From Kappaphycus alvarezii (Eukaryota > Rhodophyta > Florideophyceae > Gigartinales > Solieriaceae): a stretch of DNA of 64,000 nt. The stretch is from NCBI GenBank assembly GCA_002205965.3, contig NADL03000635.1, positions 682,001 to 746,000 on the forward strand. The letters are read 5' to 3'. Shown here piece by piece: positions 42,231 through 55,068 of this stretch (positions are counted from its first letter, which is position 1; every line of letters starts with the position of its first letter). A program made the position numbers and the translations under genes. The notes beneath the pieces are model-generated. The model was not told where the DNA came from, did not search any database, and saw only the letters and a program-made list of their open reading frames with translations.

Positions 42231-42783
42231 AATTACACAAATCTGTCACTTTTAATCTTCGGAAAGTAGCCATCCTGCATCCCTAATCAGTAAATATGGA
42301 CTATACGTAGTAGACGATTGTGGTTGTGAATTGAATAGGTTGGTTGGTTTAGTTGAAAAGATTGAAGTTATTTTTCTTGATTTTGTAGGTCTCATTTTGA
42401 CCAGTTACAGGTTTTGAGAAGATCTTAAATACCTCTTCTAAAGTTTTTAAAACATAGCCTGTTGATACATTGAGTCGAATGGTGACCTTCCGAGAGCAGT
42501 GGTTCCGACTGAATAGGGAGGGGCGTTACTTGAATTAGGCACAGCTAAAATATTATAAGCTCAATGTTGACTTTTCTACTGCAGGTGTTTCAGTTGAGAA
42601 GTCAGTTCCATTACTAGATGTGGGCCCTGCTAAACATGCTGTGCAACACGTGTTGTATCTTTCGATTCAGGGGTTGTGGATGAGAAGCTGGCCCAAAATT
42701 GGGAGCAGAACCGGTTAAAGATACTGGATATCCAGTGCCCTTGTAGAATTATAGTACATTATCAGAACGAGATTGATGCTTAT
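42231..42783. other. AT-rich intergenic, nothing recognised
   Basis: No frame or repeat with recognisable features was seen. Confidence 0.5.
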
Positions 42784-43353
42784 TAGTCTCTATCCGTCAT
42801 AGCACTGTCCTCAGATGAGGCACAATTTTCCTCATATGAGGAAAGTTTCCGTAACATTTTGGAAAGATTAATTTTTGGAAGCCGGAAATGTTTACTGCAA
42901 AAAGGTTTTTTATGTTAGGATACATTACAGTAATCCTTAGTGAGGGGAAAAAGGGGTGTCTTTAGTGATATATATGGATTGGCTAAAACCCATTTGGAGT
43001 TACAAATCTGAATGTCTTATTAAATATACGTACCGATTCTTACTGCACTTAATTTTAAGTACTTTGCGACGTGGTACATTTGGACTGTATGTACATGTGC
43101 CATTGTTTTTGAGCTATATTTCCTTTAAAAATGAAGTCATTCTAAGAACGTATTGCGAAGAGCGTAAATTGGTGAGGGAAAATTGCTCTAGCCTTAACAG
43201 ATGTCAATAATTTTGAAAAGTTTGTTTTGATCGGCCATCAATACTCGTGAAATAATGCGGAGGGACAAGAATGTGCTGAAATGAAAATATTTGCATTGAA
43301 AAAGAAGTTCTAAAAGTAGTCCTCATATGAGGACAGCGGTCCTATAGACACTA
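42784..43353. mobile_element. MITE with palindromic CCTCATATGAGG tips (copy 1)
   Basis: The left end TAGTCTCTATCCGTCATAGC with CTGTCCTCAGATGAGG pairs with the right end CCTCATATGAGGACAGCGGT with CCTATAGACACTA, giving about 35-bp imperfect inverted ends bounded by TA. No transposase is encoded. The 570-bp sequence matches copy 2 (53313-53757) in the opposite orientation at its ends and in part of its interior. TA boundaries suggest a Tc1/mariner-type MITE. Confidence 0.75.
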
Positions 43354-45266
43354 GGGAGCAGGATTAATTTCTCCACAATAAAGCACTCAAATTCTTCCCC
43401 TTTAGTCTAAGGGACAGTTTTTTCGTTCTAGGCAGGCAAGAGAACTTGATATCTTTGTGTCCTGTGGCCTCCGTGAACACAGTGCAAGAGATGATCTACA
43501 AAGCAATCAAGTGTTTTCGGGCAGTTTCTCCGAGGGCACGGTGTGTCTGTTGCGAAAGCGGAACTTGAAGGTAGTATTGGAGCCATGTCCATAATTCGTG
43601 ACCGTCAATATCAGTCCTCAGTCCCGGGCACATGAAACAGTTTTCCCATTTTTTAGGCCCTGGAAGTGCCATCGAAGCACGGAAATGCTGCTTACTTGCG
43701 TCTCCGATATGTAAACCGTCTTGCGCAACGCCGTGGAATGCTTCCGTGCGTTTCTTTAGCGAGGGTGTTTTGTTTGCACAATAGGCATTGAACGGAAGAA
43801 TCTTTGACTGTAGACAGGATTGAGACCGAAGTCATTGTACATCGAGGACTTTTTCGTGTATTGTGAGACCCCTGAAGGAGGACAGCAAAATGTTTTGGCA
43901 CAGCCTGTTGGCAACTGAACTGGAGAATAGAAACGTAGCACCTGTGATATCTTTCGCGGAAGAGATTCCTCGTCCTAGGGAGGATTTTTTCCTCCTCGGA
44001 TTTTACTGGTCGTTTGAGTTCCCGAAAGATTTCAGAATCGAGTACTCTTCTAACCAACGTTCGAACGCCGCGCTCCACCATTCCGTCGAATATTACTGAA
44101 CCGTCTGCATGCACGATGGTAGTAATATGCTTAATAAATACGCGATCTTACAGATCCAAGAGCAGGTGCGTAGAAGCTGAAATAAGACTTGCTTATTCTC
44201 AATATCGATGGTGGCGTTGAGGGGAATGCTTCGAGGGAATGCACGTGAGAGGTAGAAAATTGCATACTGAACTTTGCGGAGTCGACGCAGGCGTTAAATT
44301 AAGTTGTATCTGCACTGTTTTTATTTTAGAGTTGCTTCAGTAAAGGCGTTGCACTGCGTCGTGCGGTGAAGGAAGCCATCAAACCTTACAATTATACAGC
44401 GAAGTATGCAGTCTTCGGGTTGCCGTATCGAGCGAGGAGATGATATCTAGTGCGTATAGGGGCTTTTGTTTGCTCTTCTTGCCACGAAATGTAGCAGATG
44501 CTACTCTAGACATCGCCGGGCACTTACACCCAACCTCTCCCCTTCCCCTCTGCTGAGCGGGCCGCCACCGCGCGCGTTGTCCAATTCAACATGTCGATTT
44601 CACACGCGTGAAGCGTGTACCTCCCTTCGTTTCTTTCTGACATTCTTTTTCCCCCACGGTCATCCCGAGCACAAATCACATTATTTTGACACTGGGCACA
44701 CCTCAAATTCTCCATATCTGTATCCATCAGAAGTACAGCACCTCTCTATTCCTCTAGTCATTCGCCCCCCCTCGGAACTTTGCTAAAGCTCACGAGGGAC
44801 TCCGCACGTATCAGCCACGCTGCTAAACCTTCGCCTCCAAACGAGATCGGTTCACCTCGGCGTGATCTCCCAGGAGACGATCAAAAATTCAAAACTTTTC
44901 GTTGAGGCAAACGTTGGAAAAATAAAGATTGCATTTCAGGTAGCATTTGTGGGAAGTAGGACTTTCCATCTCTGGTAACAATACTGATTTTCGACGATAG
45001 CTATTTTTACAAAGCTATATGCATCATGGCTCCCAAGTTTGTGGATGAAATTTAGGACGAACGAAAATTAGATGCAGAGCTTCAATACAGCACAATAAAT
45101 CTTCAGTCGCTAACGTCTTACTACTCCAGGTTGGCGGATAATCAATCTGGGAGAATGAAACATTTGGAAAACTCCATTAAGAATTCCAACCAAAAACAGT
45201 GCTAAATGCTGTCTTCAATGGTAAAGTTAACGGGCTAGACAAATGTTTCTCTGCATTTGATTATGC
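43354..45266. other. No supported gene
   Basis: The longest frame, 43692-44114 on the minus strand (140 aa), matches nothing I recognise and lacks domain motifs. The plus-strand frame 44466-44786 is also unrecognised. Decayed element sequence is likely but cannot be typed. Confidence 0.4.
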
Positions 45267-45855
45267 TGATAGGGGTAAATCGTCGGAAAAAGATATAATC
45301 AAAACCAATTATGCCAAGAATGAGGCATTGTAAGCTACCAAAGAGCTACGGTACCGTGGTATAGCTGAACGAAAAAAAGGAGTGGATAGGAAAGACAGTT
45401 GAGAGGGCTACAAGCAATTATAGAAGGGGCAGGGTCTATCACTGATGCTCTGCGACCAGCGTAGGAAAAAGTTTTCCTGGGTCTGAAGTTGATTCTCAAC
45501 TTCCTACTACTCGGGACTTGACTTGAAGTAGTCGTCATGTTGAGGGCAAAAAAGAGTTGAGCTGAAGGGTAGTTGATGGCGGGAGTTTTCCCTCAGCGAC
45601 GACGATTTCGAACCTTAAATACGACGACTTCTTCGAAAATCATCACGATATTGAACATCTAATGACATCCATTAATGGCACCGAGTCTTAAAATAAAAAA
45701 ATCAGCGCAAACATTTGCCACACTCATCTAAATTAAAAATATCTTACAAATTCAGAAACTGTAAAAATATCTTGCAATTTCTGATACTGTATCCGAATTT
45801 GGTCCTCTTCTAGATTTTTTCGGGTGCAAATTAGTGCGAATAAGGTGCACTAACA
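45267..45855 (+). repeat. Solo LTR of the B/C family (diverged middle)
   Basis: It starts TGATAGGGGTAAATCGTCGG, matches the outer LTR half to about 45535, then has a foreign or diverged middle. It matches element C's LTR again from about 45660 (AAATTAAAAATATCTTACAA, CTGTAAAAATATCTTGCAAT) to 45855. No internal coding sequence is adjacent, and no target duplication was found. Confidence 0.75.
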
Positions 45856-48291
45856 GATGATACCAAACTAGGAGAGTCAGCATCAGAGTATAAATCATTT
45901 ACAACCCATTCAGAAGAATATTTAAACGATAAAGCAAGTGATGCAGTGAACGGTTCCAATTACGAGGCAAGTCGCGGATACTTCGGAAATACACGAGAGA
46001 TTCATAATCACCGATAACTATAGGGAAAAGTAATCACTTAACCTGATATTGATGCAGCCCAACTATATATTGAAGAAACTTTGATTTGAATGAAAGGAGA
46101 GGGGGACATATGGGCTGATTCAGTAATTGAAAGATATGGTCGGTTGTTGCCTGGAATATCCTATAGGGTGCTCGGTAATACCTCTGAGATTTCTCTAAAA
46201 AGCATTCTCAAGGCCTTCCTGCGTTGTAAATCACGGCCGCGGCAGCTTGGAAAGGAATGAGTTACAACGGAAAGATATTTTAACATGATATGGTTCCATA
46301 TCAGGACTAACTCAGATCGCTCAGACGTGGCACATTTCTGCCTTTGGAAGATTTTCAGCCTTTTACGCTCACCGTTCATATAATTAAGGAAAGATTCCAA
46401 AATTAATTTGTTCGAGAGGCTCCTATACTCCATGTCATGTCGACAGGAAGATGGGCGGAATATGTCTCAAACATGATTAAGAATGTAGTAGACGAACAAA
46501 ATCAAACGGATGGCCAAGATGTTCAGTTTGTTTCCGAAACTAGCAACAAATCTAAAGCTCTAAGTGGAATCTTAAGACGTGAATGAAGCGTTATGTGCTG
46601 ATCTTCTTCTCAAAATCCTCGCATTAATTTAATTATTTACCATGAAAATCATGTAAAAAGTGGCTGCTGAAATCAGAGAAAGCACAAAGGGGATTTAAGA
46701 TTGATACGGAAGGCAATGAACATGAAAGATTTGGCCGCAAAGGTTTTTTGCATCCTTCACTGAGTGTTATGGTCAAGAATTTAGTTTGTGTCCGTTTTGA
46801 GCCTTGTAAAGGCTCTTGTATTGTGTGATGGCTCTAGCAACCGTATTGCCATAAATAGCTGATTAGTTCTTACACAATCACATTGAACTTGACAAGTAGT
46901 TAATTGTTACGCAGGAAGTGGATGGGTAAAGTGTAAAATATCACAGCTTGTCGATTGCATTTTTGATACCGGTCCCAACTGAAAGAAAAAGGAACTAGGG
47001 ATTAGGTGCTTTTGATTAATGAATACATAATATGCTAAGATAGAGGTCACACCACAGCTGCAGGTATGTACCTTACAATGAAACAAGAACATAATAGCAA
47101 TGATGGGACCTATGCGGTCAATGTAGAGTCGTTATATTGCGACGCCAGTATTTGTGGCTGAAAAGTTAAACAATGCGACCTCTAGCTCAATTAATACTTC
47201 TATTATGCATGAAATCAAATATGAATGTAACATAACAAAATATTTAAGAGCCCTTTGTCAGATCTGGTCCCAAATAAACGCGCTAAAACTCCACAATTCA
47301 GAATCTATACACCTTAAAATCTTCCATATACTACCTCCATACTACAATATCACACCATAACTATTCTAGGATAAGCGGGGTTGTCTTTTTCATAAATAAC
47401 ATGAAATATTTTCTGTCATACGATACGCCGATGGTAGGTTTCTTCCAGCCCTTGACTTATCTAAAATGATCGTTCCAAGCTGAGGAGTTTTAAGGCGTTT
47501 TCGGAGACCTAAGAAGAATTAATGCGCAGAGTCGGTGTCAGAGGTCTTAAGTTGGAACAAACGGGCAGGTGCAGATATAGGACTGAAAGTGCAAAAAGGG
47601 AGTTCGCCAGCAACAGAGAACCCCATGGTTCGATTATTAACCTATATTGAACCAATTTTCATTTGGAAAAGGGGAGCTTCAAAGGTGTTGATGAAGGACA
47701 TTTTTGGAGTCTAGAATTGCGTGTCACTCATCGGGTTCCGAAGAAAAGGCATGCTGTTTCGGGAGAGTTTTCAGCACACTTTGTATTTTAAAATTCACTG
47801 TAGTGTAATGCAATTGCCATTTGACGTTTGAAACGCACCTTCAATTTAATATCCTTACTGATCATTTATACGCTTAGGTTACCCAAACTTAAAACGATAA
47901 ATTAATAATATCATTGTCATTTTTTGCATAAAATTAATTAGAATACATTCATTATGGTGATGAATACATTCAGTCATAATGGATTTGTCACGCGTCACCA
48001 CGTAATTATTTCTCAAATGTCTTTACGTGCGCTTGTACGACACTGAAAAAGTGATTTAAATAATATATTTTAATTGAAACGGTACGGGATATTGAGCAAA
48101 ACACAATGATTCGGAAACGTACAAAAATCCAATCATTAAGATAAGCTTTTCTAACAGTACTCGTACCGTACACGCTTTGGAAGCTCTGAAGCATTCCATA
48201 TTTATCGCCCATCGCACAGAACATCATTCTAATCATAATACCCTCCTCCATATGTCCCGTACAAATGTCTCCTCAGATCGTGAAAAACTCA
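45856..48291. other. AT-rich intergenic with one short repeat
   Basis: No frame resembles a known protein. The only recognisable item is the short dispersed repeat at 46101-46173. Confidence 0.5.
46101..46173. repeat. Copy of the 75-bp dispersed element
   Basis: It shares AAAGATATGGTCGGTTGT and TGGAATATCCTATAGGGTG with the insertion at 10161-10235, with the same start (GGGGGACAT) and length. Flanks show no clear duplication. Confidence 0.75.
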
Positions 48292-48988
48292 TGATAGGGA
48301 TAAAGTATCGCGATAAGAGATACCCGGAACCAATTACCCTAAGGAGCAGTTATTCTTCACTATAAAACTGCTACCGTGGTATAGTTGAGCGAAAAAAGAG
48401 AATTAGATAAGTACGAAAGTTGAGAGAGCTAAAATTGAGTTTAAAAGGGCCAAGGAATACCAGTAATGCTCTAGTACCAGCGTCAAGAAAGGATTCTTTG
48501 GATTCGAAGCTGCCTCTCAACTTCCAAACTCCTCGGCACTTAAGTTGAAGTTGTCTATCAACTTGCTTTCTCTCTCCGAGAGGAAGCAGTTTACTCAAGC
48601 TATGTATACTTTACGGCTAACCATAAAGTATCAAAAAAGAACATACTAAGAACCATAAAATTCATTTAATGGAATCCTGACAACGAAAGACAATAGAAGA
48701 AGATATTTCTTCAAGGTAAATACCTAGGTGCTAAACCCATGCTCGCCACCCACCATCCAAGGGTGGGAATTGATGCGGTCATTTTATAGACTTTTCAGAG
48801 TCACTCTCAGTATCATCCATAACCTGTACATGTACTGATATCTATTAATGAAAGCGTGTCATAAAATAAGAAAATCACCCCATGAAATTGCGACGCTCAT
48901 CTAAATAGAAATATCTATAAAATCCAGAAACTTCATCCGAAATAGGTCACCTTCTAGAGTTTTTAGGGTCAAATTTTACTGCATATCA
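48292..48988 (+). repeat. Solo LTR of the B/C family (full length)
   Basis: It runs from TGATAGGGATAAAG to GCATATCA and follows the LTR of element C throughout, including the CAAGGTAAATACCTAGGTGC and GGGTGGGAATTGATG segments. No coding sequence is attached, as expected after LTR-LTR recombination. Flanking pentamers (ACTCA, CCCCA) do not match. Confidence 0.85.
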
Positions 48989-51332
48989 CCCCAATCCACC
49001 AAAAAATACCCAATATCCCAAGACCCCATCCCCTAATTTTCTGTCCAATTTCCTCCCTTTCCCTTTTCGCCTCCTCCAACACCCAACTACATTCAAACAA
49101 TCTCCGCACTTTCTACTCACTCCCCATACACCAACCCAGCGACATGATTCCAGGTTCTCCGTACATTGAGACTTGGTGTGGTTTCTCAGCAATAAAATTT
49201 GCATTAGATTGGACTGCATCCAACTTTCTGTCGTTCTTCTTGGTAATTCTTCTTCAAAATGCTAGCAGGAAAGAGAACAAATCCGACCAGTGTAGTACGT
49301 GGAGGGATTCGTCCCTGGCATCCGCGGCAAATTTCGACAAAAGTCTTTTTCATCAAGTTTCCATCATATGACTTGGGAACGATCTTAGAAATGCTTCTTC
49401 TCACCAGTGCACAAAGGCTGTTCGCTACCGCCCGACATCGCGGTGATGGGAGGTGCGATGTGTGATATCGTCTTGTTCGGAGGTTATTGAGTTGGGTATC
49501 TGGGGGTGGGTGCAGATGGAGAGACTGGGACCCAAAGGGGAAGATTGGGTGTGAGGTAATGGATAGAGGAGTGTTCGAAGAGGTTGGGGTAGAAGGGTAA
49601 TTTAGAATAGGAAGGGAGGGAAGAGAAGCAGATTGAAGTGATTTTGGTAGTAGAGAGGCTAGGTGGGGCAGATGGTTGGGAAATGGATGGCGGTTAGGCG
49701 GGAGTTGGGGATGGGGGAGGTTTTGGAGTGGGAGTAAATTATACCAGCCAGGTTGTTTTGAGATTAGGAGGGAGTGTGTTTGGGGAGAAAATGTTGAATT
49801 CCTTTTGTGGTGGAGTCGTGCATGAGCTTGGGATCTCATCGGTAGAGGAATCATGATGTGAAGGAGATGAAGAGAGGGGTGGGTAGGGGCTGAGTTAGGG
49901 GAGTAGTTTTAGTTTGGTGGAGATTGGGAAGATGGAGGTGGAGGGAGATTAGGGTACGGAGGGGAGGGATTTAGAGATTGAGAAGGGAATGGAAGGGATA
50001 GTTGAAGGGGGACATTGGGGTGATTGATGTTAAGGGGAGACTGGAGTAATAAAGGTGAGTGGAATAGTCGAAGGGATTGTAGGGAAGAGATGGGGAGTGG
50101 CGTTGGTGCGGATACGGTTGAGACGGAGGAATGGCAGAGGGGATGATTTGGGGTCTATAAACAAGAATACATCATGTAAGCGGTGTATTGGAAGAGGATA
50201 GGACTATGGGAAAAGAAAAGTGGAATTACCAAGCTGGGAATAGGGAAGGCCCAATCTGGCTTGTGGAGAAGTCCTTGGATGAAGCATGTAGACGACAAAA
50301 AAAGAGAACCTCAGAATTTGATCGCCATGCTGATGAAGCTGACTACGATCCTCAGAGATTGATCACGCAAATCAAAACGTACAGCAACTTCTGCAAGCAA
50401 TGCTAAAGTTCAGGAAAGTACTGCATGAATGCTGACTGAAAAATGCTGACTGAACATTGCTCACCAATTTCAAACAAGCGTAGCAAACTTTTGCATTTAC
50501 ACCTAACTCCCTCTCATAACTGGCCACAAAAATCGTAGAACAACCCAAAATATGGACCCTTTATTAACCATTTAAAACACACATCCACATTATTAATTTT
50601 AGCTTTCCTTCATCGAATGCTATGCTCCCTTCCTAATCCCCCTGCAACCCCCGTTGCCCCACTATTCACCATGCAAACCTTCATCGCAAATGCAATAGCT
50701 TCTACCCAAACTTTCGATACCATAAGTACTTCGTCGTCATCCTCGCCACGGGTGTCATGCAGAGTATCCGCATTGCTGGGCGGATAAATTTTGGGTAAGT
50801 TGATAGCTGACTTCCGTGTTGACGGGGAGTGGATGGGAGAGGGGGTGCGAGACGGGATTGTACAGAGTGGATGGAGGGTGTTTGCTGTCCTGCAAAGAAA
50901 AGGAACTGTATACTTTCATCAGCTGATAGAGTCAACTATGCGGACTCTGGCAGGAGATTTCCTCTACTCCGCAGTGTTCAAAGAGTTACAAATCTCGCTG
51001 AAACCTATTTGGGATACGAAATATACACTCAGAATCAGCATAATCTCAGCCAAAGACTACTCGCAGCGGCTTTCTCAATCTCCAACTAGCAGACAAAAAA
51101 ATTATGAAAAAGATTCATACCGCTTGCACTGACTGATTTGGCGACGTACTTAGAATCGAAAGTGTCCTTAAAACTGTGTAATACCTCATGCATACCTTTC
51201 CAATGACTTACGTTTGGCATGTTTTGTTCTAACTTACTATCGTAAAAGAGGCTTACCGACGCAGTCTACGCGGCATTTTTCGAAGATATTATCTGGTTGC
51301 ATAGCCGCAAACAAGCTTTCCGATACTCAATA
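48989..51332. other. Intergenic with strong strand asymmetry, no firm gene
   Basis: From about 49490 to 50160 the plus strand is strongly purine-rich (GGGA/GGAG runs), while 48990-49140 is pyrimidine-rich. A 216-aa minus-strand frame (49204-49854) is proline/histidine/leucine-rich across the biased part and less biased near its end (KIVPKSYDGNLMKKTFVEIC). Pyrimidine-rich strands lack stops by chance, so I do not call it. Frames at 50188-50406 and 50791-51132 are unrecognised. Confidence 0.4.
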
Positions 51333-51595
51333 TGTATAAACAATTAGAAATTGGCTGTAGATGCGACTGAACACAATGAAAATTCGTAAGCGCTGTTTAC
51401 AGATGTATACAGGAAGTTAATTACTCTTCTTTTATGTGAACAAAAATGCATTACGATGCAGTGCTACATAGCTCAAGATGCTGAGTTGTATGTGCTTTTT
51501 AATTCAGATTGATAACTAGTCGTGGATTGCTCTACAGAATTTGATAGTTCGTAGCTAGCTAGTCAAAACTAAAAAAGGCATATGAATGTTTTGCA
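51333..51595 (+). repeat. 5' LTR of copia D
   Basis: It aligns with 63395-63659 along its length (AACAATTAG, AGTTCGTAGCTAGCTA and TGTTTTGCAATA shared) with many substitutions, indicating age. GGTTATGGACCAGA at 51599-51612 follows, resembling the GGTTATGGGCC-type primer-binding site of copia elements. Confidence 0.8.
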
Positions 51596-51714
51596 ATAGG
51601 TTATGGACCAGAACGATTTTTTTAATCACTCAACAAATAGCAGCGGACTAAACTTCTCATGTTTCAAATATTAGCACCTACTAATCACTCTCGTCTATTC
51701 CGTTAGTGGCAGAG

Positions 51715-52560
51715 ATGGATGATTAGAAGGATATCATGAATTTCCGAATTCCGGCGCAGAAGGCTAATAATTATTTCACCTGGAAGAACAATGTCGAAGA
51801 GATGCTCAAGGGCAGAGGTCTGTGGACCTGCGTCTAGGCACCATTCCAGGATAGGTTAGTAAGCACCCGGATCACTATCTGGGAAATTTATGCAGAGAAT
51901 AATGATTAGAATATGACAGAGGACTCGGATGAAGAAGTTGAGCTACGAAGGAAATAGATTGAAAAAAGAGATCTCGCGATCGCGTATATTTTCACCTCCA
52001 CTGACGCTTCGTGCAAGCCAATTGTGCACAAGGTGGGATGCCAGGCGAAGGCATGGAATATTTTGAAAACAACCTTTGAAGTCGTGTCTGATGCATCAAT
52101 TGATGCGAAGTTCTCAAAGCGGCAGGAAGCAAAGCTGCAGAACAGAGAGAAGATAGTTGCTTACTCCAAAAGGAATGATGAGTTCGCTAGCGAGTTTGAG
52201 AGCGCAAGTCACACTATTTCAGAAATAGAAAGGAAGCGTGTAATGATACGAGGTATAAATAAATACTTTGAGATCACAGCAGAGGAAATAATGGAAGGTA
52301 AATATACCTACCATGAGGCGGTTTCAAAACATAGTGTTCGTGAAACACGTTAGAGTGAACCTGAGGGCGTCAAGGAGAAGGCGTTTTGGACTCAAAAGGG
52401 GATTAAGAATTGCTTCTCAAGTGGCAAAGTGGGACACTTAGCCATCAATGGACGGCATAAAAAGACTGGAAAGAAGAATTTCAACAAACGCCACAAAGGA
52501 AGGGAGCACAAATGCTTTGTTTGTGGAAAAAAGTGTATATTTACTATGAGTACAAGGTTA
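51715..52560 (+). pseudogene. Copia D gag (broken)
   Basis: From the ATG at 51715 the frame gives KANNYFTWKNNVEEMLKGRG and LWTCV, KRDLAIAYIFTSTDASCKPI and KAWNILKTTFEVV, with an open piece 52024-52353 to ASEFESASHTISEIERKRVM. This is the UBN2-type copia Gag pattern (N-YxxWK, GLW, AW-xL). A knuckle-like CFSSGKVGHLAIN at about 52410 has lost cysteines. At least four stops precede 52024. Confidence 0.75.
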
Positions 52561-52619
52561 AGAAGCAATAAAACAATTATTTTGCTACGGTAATGGTGGT
52601 TTTACCAAAAGAAATGTTA

Positions 52620-54130
52620 AATGCCAAGGGCATGGAGTCGAACTGATGGATTCTCTATTCTTGCTGCGCAAGGCATATGGAGAACCAAAGCGATATTTTT
52701 ATGAAATTCACAAACGCCGAAGGGACTCTACATATTGGTAACGATGATGAGAGAGCGTATTTGGTCTATGGTACAGTGACATTCACGACTGTCATTGGGG
52801 GAAAAACAGCACAGTAATTCTGAAAATTACACTTTATACCTCCGATTTGATGTAAAACTTGATTTCGCTATCTTTGGCAAGGCAAAATGGTTTCGAAGGC
52901 ATTATTGAAAATGAGCATAACGATATTTGCGCTGGCGTTCTTGAGATGATGCATCTACCGTTGAACCAAATTAAGTTAGTGGGATTTGGGACAACCGGAG
53001 GTTTATACGAGGCGGCCTTTAGTGTGTGCGACAGGGTAGTGAAACTAACGAAGGGCTGCTAGGCTCCAGAGTGCCATGCATGATTGTGACATTGTAGTCA
53101 TGAAATTATGAGGAAAACTTTGCAACATGTCATTGGTATCAAGGAATCGAATGTTAACAGTACAAGTTCGAAGTGTCCGAAGTGTGAGCCATGCGCACTT
53201 GACAAATCAACGTGTACGTTGAGGAGCTCCAATGAGAGACAGTCAAATGATGTTACAGGAACGATCGAAAAGGTATAACGTGAAGTGGTGGGTCCGATAA
53301 GGACGCCTTCACTAGTGTCTATTGGACCGTTGTCCTCATATGAGGACAACGTTTAGCCCTTTTTTTCAATACAAATCTTTTTCACCTCAGCGCATTTCTT
53401 GTCCCTCCGCATTAGTTCATGAGTGTAGACGGCCGATCAAAACAAAATTTTTCAAGATTGTGACCTCGGTTAAGCCTAGAGCAATTTTCCCTCACCATCT
53501 TCGCCTCTTCGCAAGAAGTTGTGAAAACGACTACATTTTGGAAGGGAAAATAATTCGTATTATCGTGGAGGGTTTCAGAGACGAGGGCTCACGTACAGTA
53601 AAATTTACTGTACTGTAACCTAACATGAAAAAACTTTTTTCCTGTAAACATTTCAGGCTTCCGAAACCTTTATTGTTCCAAAATGTAACGGAAACTGTCT
53701 TCATATGAGGAAAAAGTGTGCCTCATATGAGGACAGAGCATGGTCGTATAGACACTAGGTAAGTCGAAATTTTTTGACTTTAATACATAAATATAGCGGG
53801 TACTAAATTGTGCAGTTCTTCCATCATAAGATTGAAACGGCAATCGCAGTAACTGAGGTGATACGGGAGATGGAGACTTAGTTCAATGCACGGATTGGGA
53901 AGCTCTTTTGCGTTAACGGAAGACAGTCAAATGAGTCAGATCGGACGGTGGCGGGGAGTATGTTTGACACTCATTTCTGAACTGGCCAAAGCAGAGCGGG
54001 GAGGTACATGAGGTGACGAAAGCATACTTGGCAGAGTCCAAAGGGCGAGCGGAGTGGCTGAACCCAACCATTACTGACATGGAGCAAACCATGCTGCTGA
54101 GAACAGAAGGGGCCAGAATAAGTTGTAGGT
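52620..54130 (+). pseudogene. Copia D protease and integrase, interrupted by a MITE
   Basis: Protease remnants include SNWWILYSCCARHMENQSDI and GTLHIGNDDERAYLVYGTVT. The open piece 52859-53062 (NLISLSLARQNGFEGIIE-type) is the segment before the pre-integrase domain. Integrase ends are seen left of the MITE (KCEPCAL, SKRYNVKWWV) and right of it (VRSDGGGEYV for the second Asp, YLAESKGRAEWLNPTI for the Glu region). The MITE sits between 53313 and 53757. Many stops and frame changes. Confidence 0.7.
53313..53757. mobile_element. MITE with palindromic CCTCATATGAGG tips (copy 2)
   Basis: TAGTGTCTATTGGACCGTTG with TCCTCATATGAGGA at the left pairs with TCCTCATATGAGGACAG and TATAGACACTA at the right. 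A second subterminal CATATGAGG palindrome lies at about 53701-53709. It disrupts the integrase of copia D, so it transposed later than D. A TACAGTAAAATTTACTGTA palindrome lies near 53594. No coding sequence. Confidence 0.8.
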
Positions 54131-54179
54131 AAGGCAGTTTCTACCGTTTATGTCATCTGAAATCGGCCAGAATCGCGAA

Positions 54180-55068
54180 GCGTTAAGCGCTACTGCACCC
54201 CCTTTGAGATCATTCATGAAAAAAGCCATAACTAAGCAACCACCGCAAATTTGGGTGTAAGGCGTTTGTTCACAAGCTTAAATCGAAACGCGACGAGAAT
54301 TTTTACTCTCGCTCCGGCTTGAAGACGATAATAGACTATTAAAAAGGTGACATCTATAGGATGTTGTTGGCAGATAACAATACTATTGCCGAAACAAATT
54401 CTGTTGCTTTCGATGAGTTCACGGTTTCTGACAGCAAGGAGAGGGATAATCTAATCGATTTTGATATACAACGACAGCCAGAAGCTCTGTCAGAAGACTT
54501 GGTAGCGCAAAAGGACGACATAAATAAGGCACAAGATGACAAAAATTTCGATATGAGGTAGTGTGATGGTTTTTTTAATTAGATGAAATTCCCGTATGAG
54601 CAGAATGACCTCAAAACAAAAAGCAACCACGTGCGCCTGAGATAAATGCGGGAATAAGCAACCAAGGCGACAGTATGTGTATGTAGACCTTGAGAAATTG
54701 ACTTACTAGTCATAAATACGTCGAAGTGACCGCCAAAAATCTACTCAGAAATCCATACGGTTTGAGTATGACAAGCGTACTTGGTCTTGGAGAACCTACT
54801 AATAGTAAGGATTAGATAGTAGCGGCGTAGAGAAGACGCTTTCGAGAAAAATGACGCTGAAGAATAGCTAAAAACGATATTTTCGAGTTTAACTCGTTAA
54901 CAAACTGGAAACTTGGGACTTGGTAGGGTCTCCGCTAGAGGGAAAATCATTCGAAATAAATGAGTTTTCTATTTCAGAAAGTATTGGAAGGGAAAGTTGA
55001 TGAAAAAAGCTTGACTGGCCGCAAATCAGGTTTCGAAAGTACCATGTGTGTCATTTACAGAGGTATCT
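54180..55068 (+). pseudogene. Copia D integrase C-terminus and RT N-terminus
   Basis: The frame 54361-54561 is the acidic linker (LIDFDIQRQPEALSEDLVAQ) usual between copia integrase and RT. After stops, IFEFNSLTNWKLGTW and FLFQKVLEGKVDEKSLTGRK (54880-55030) match the start of copia RT (N-TWxL ... KWVFKxK). RT is cut off at 55068 by gypsy C. Confidence 0.6.

Noticed and set aside
49204..49854. 216-aa minus-strand frame as a host gene
   Set aside because: It lies mostly in a pyrimidine-rich strand that is depleted in stop codons. It has no motif, so it is mentioned only in the interval note.
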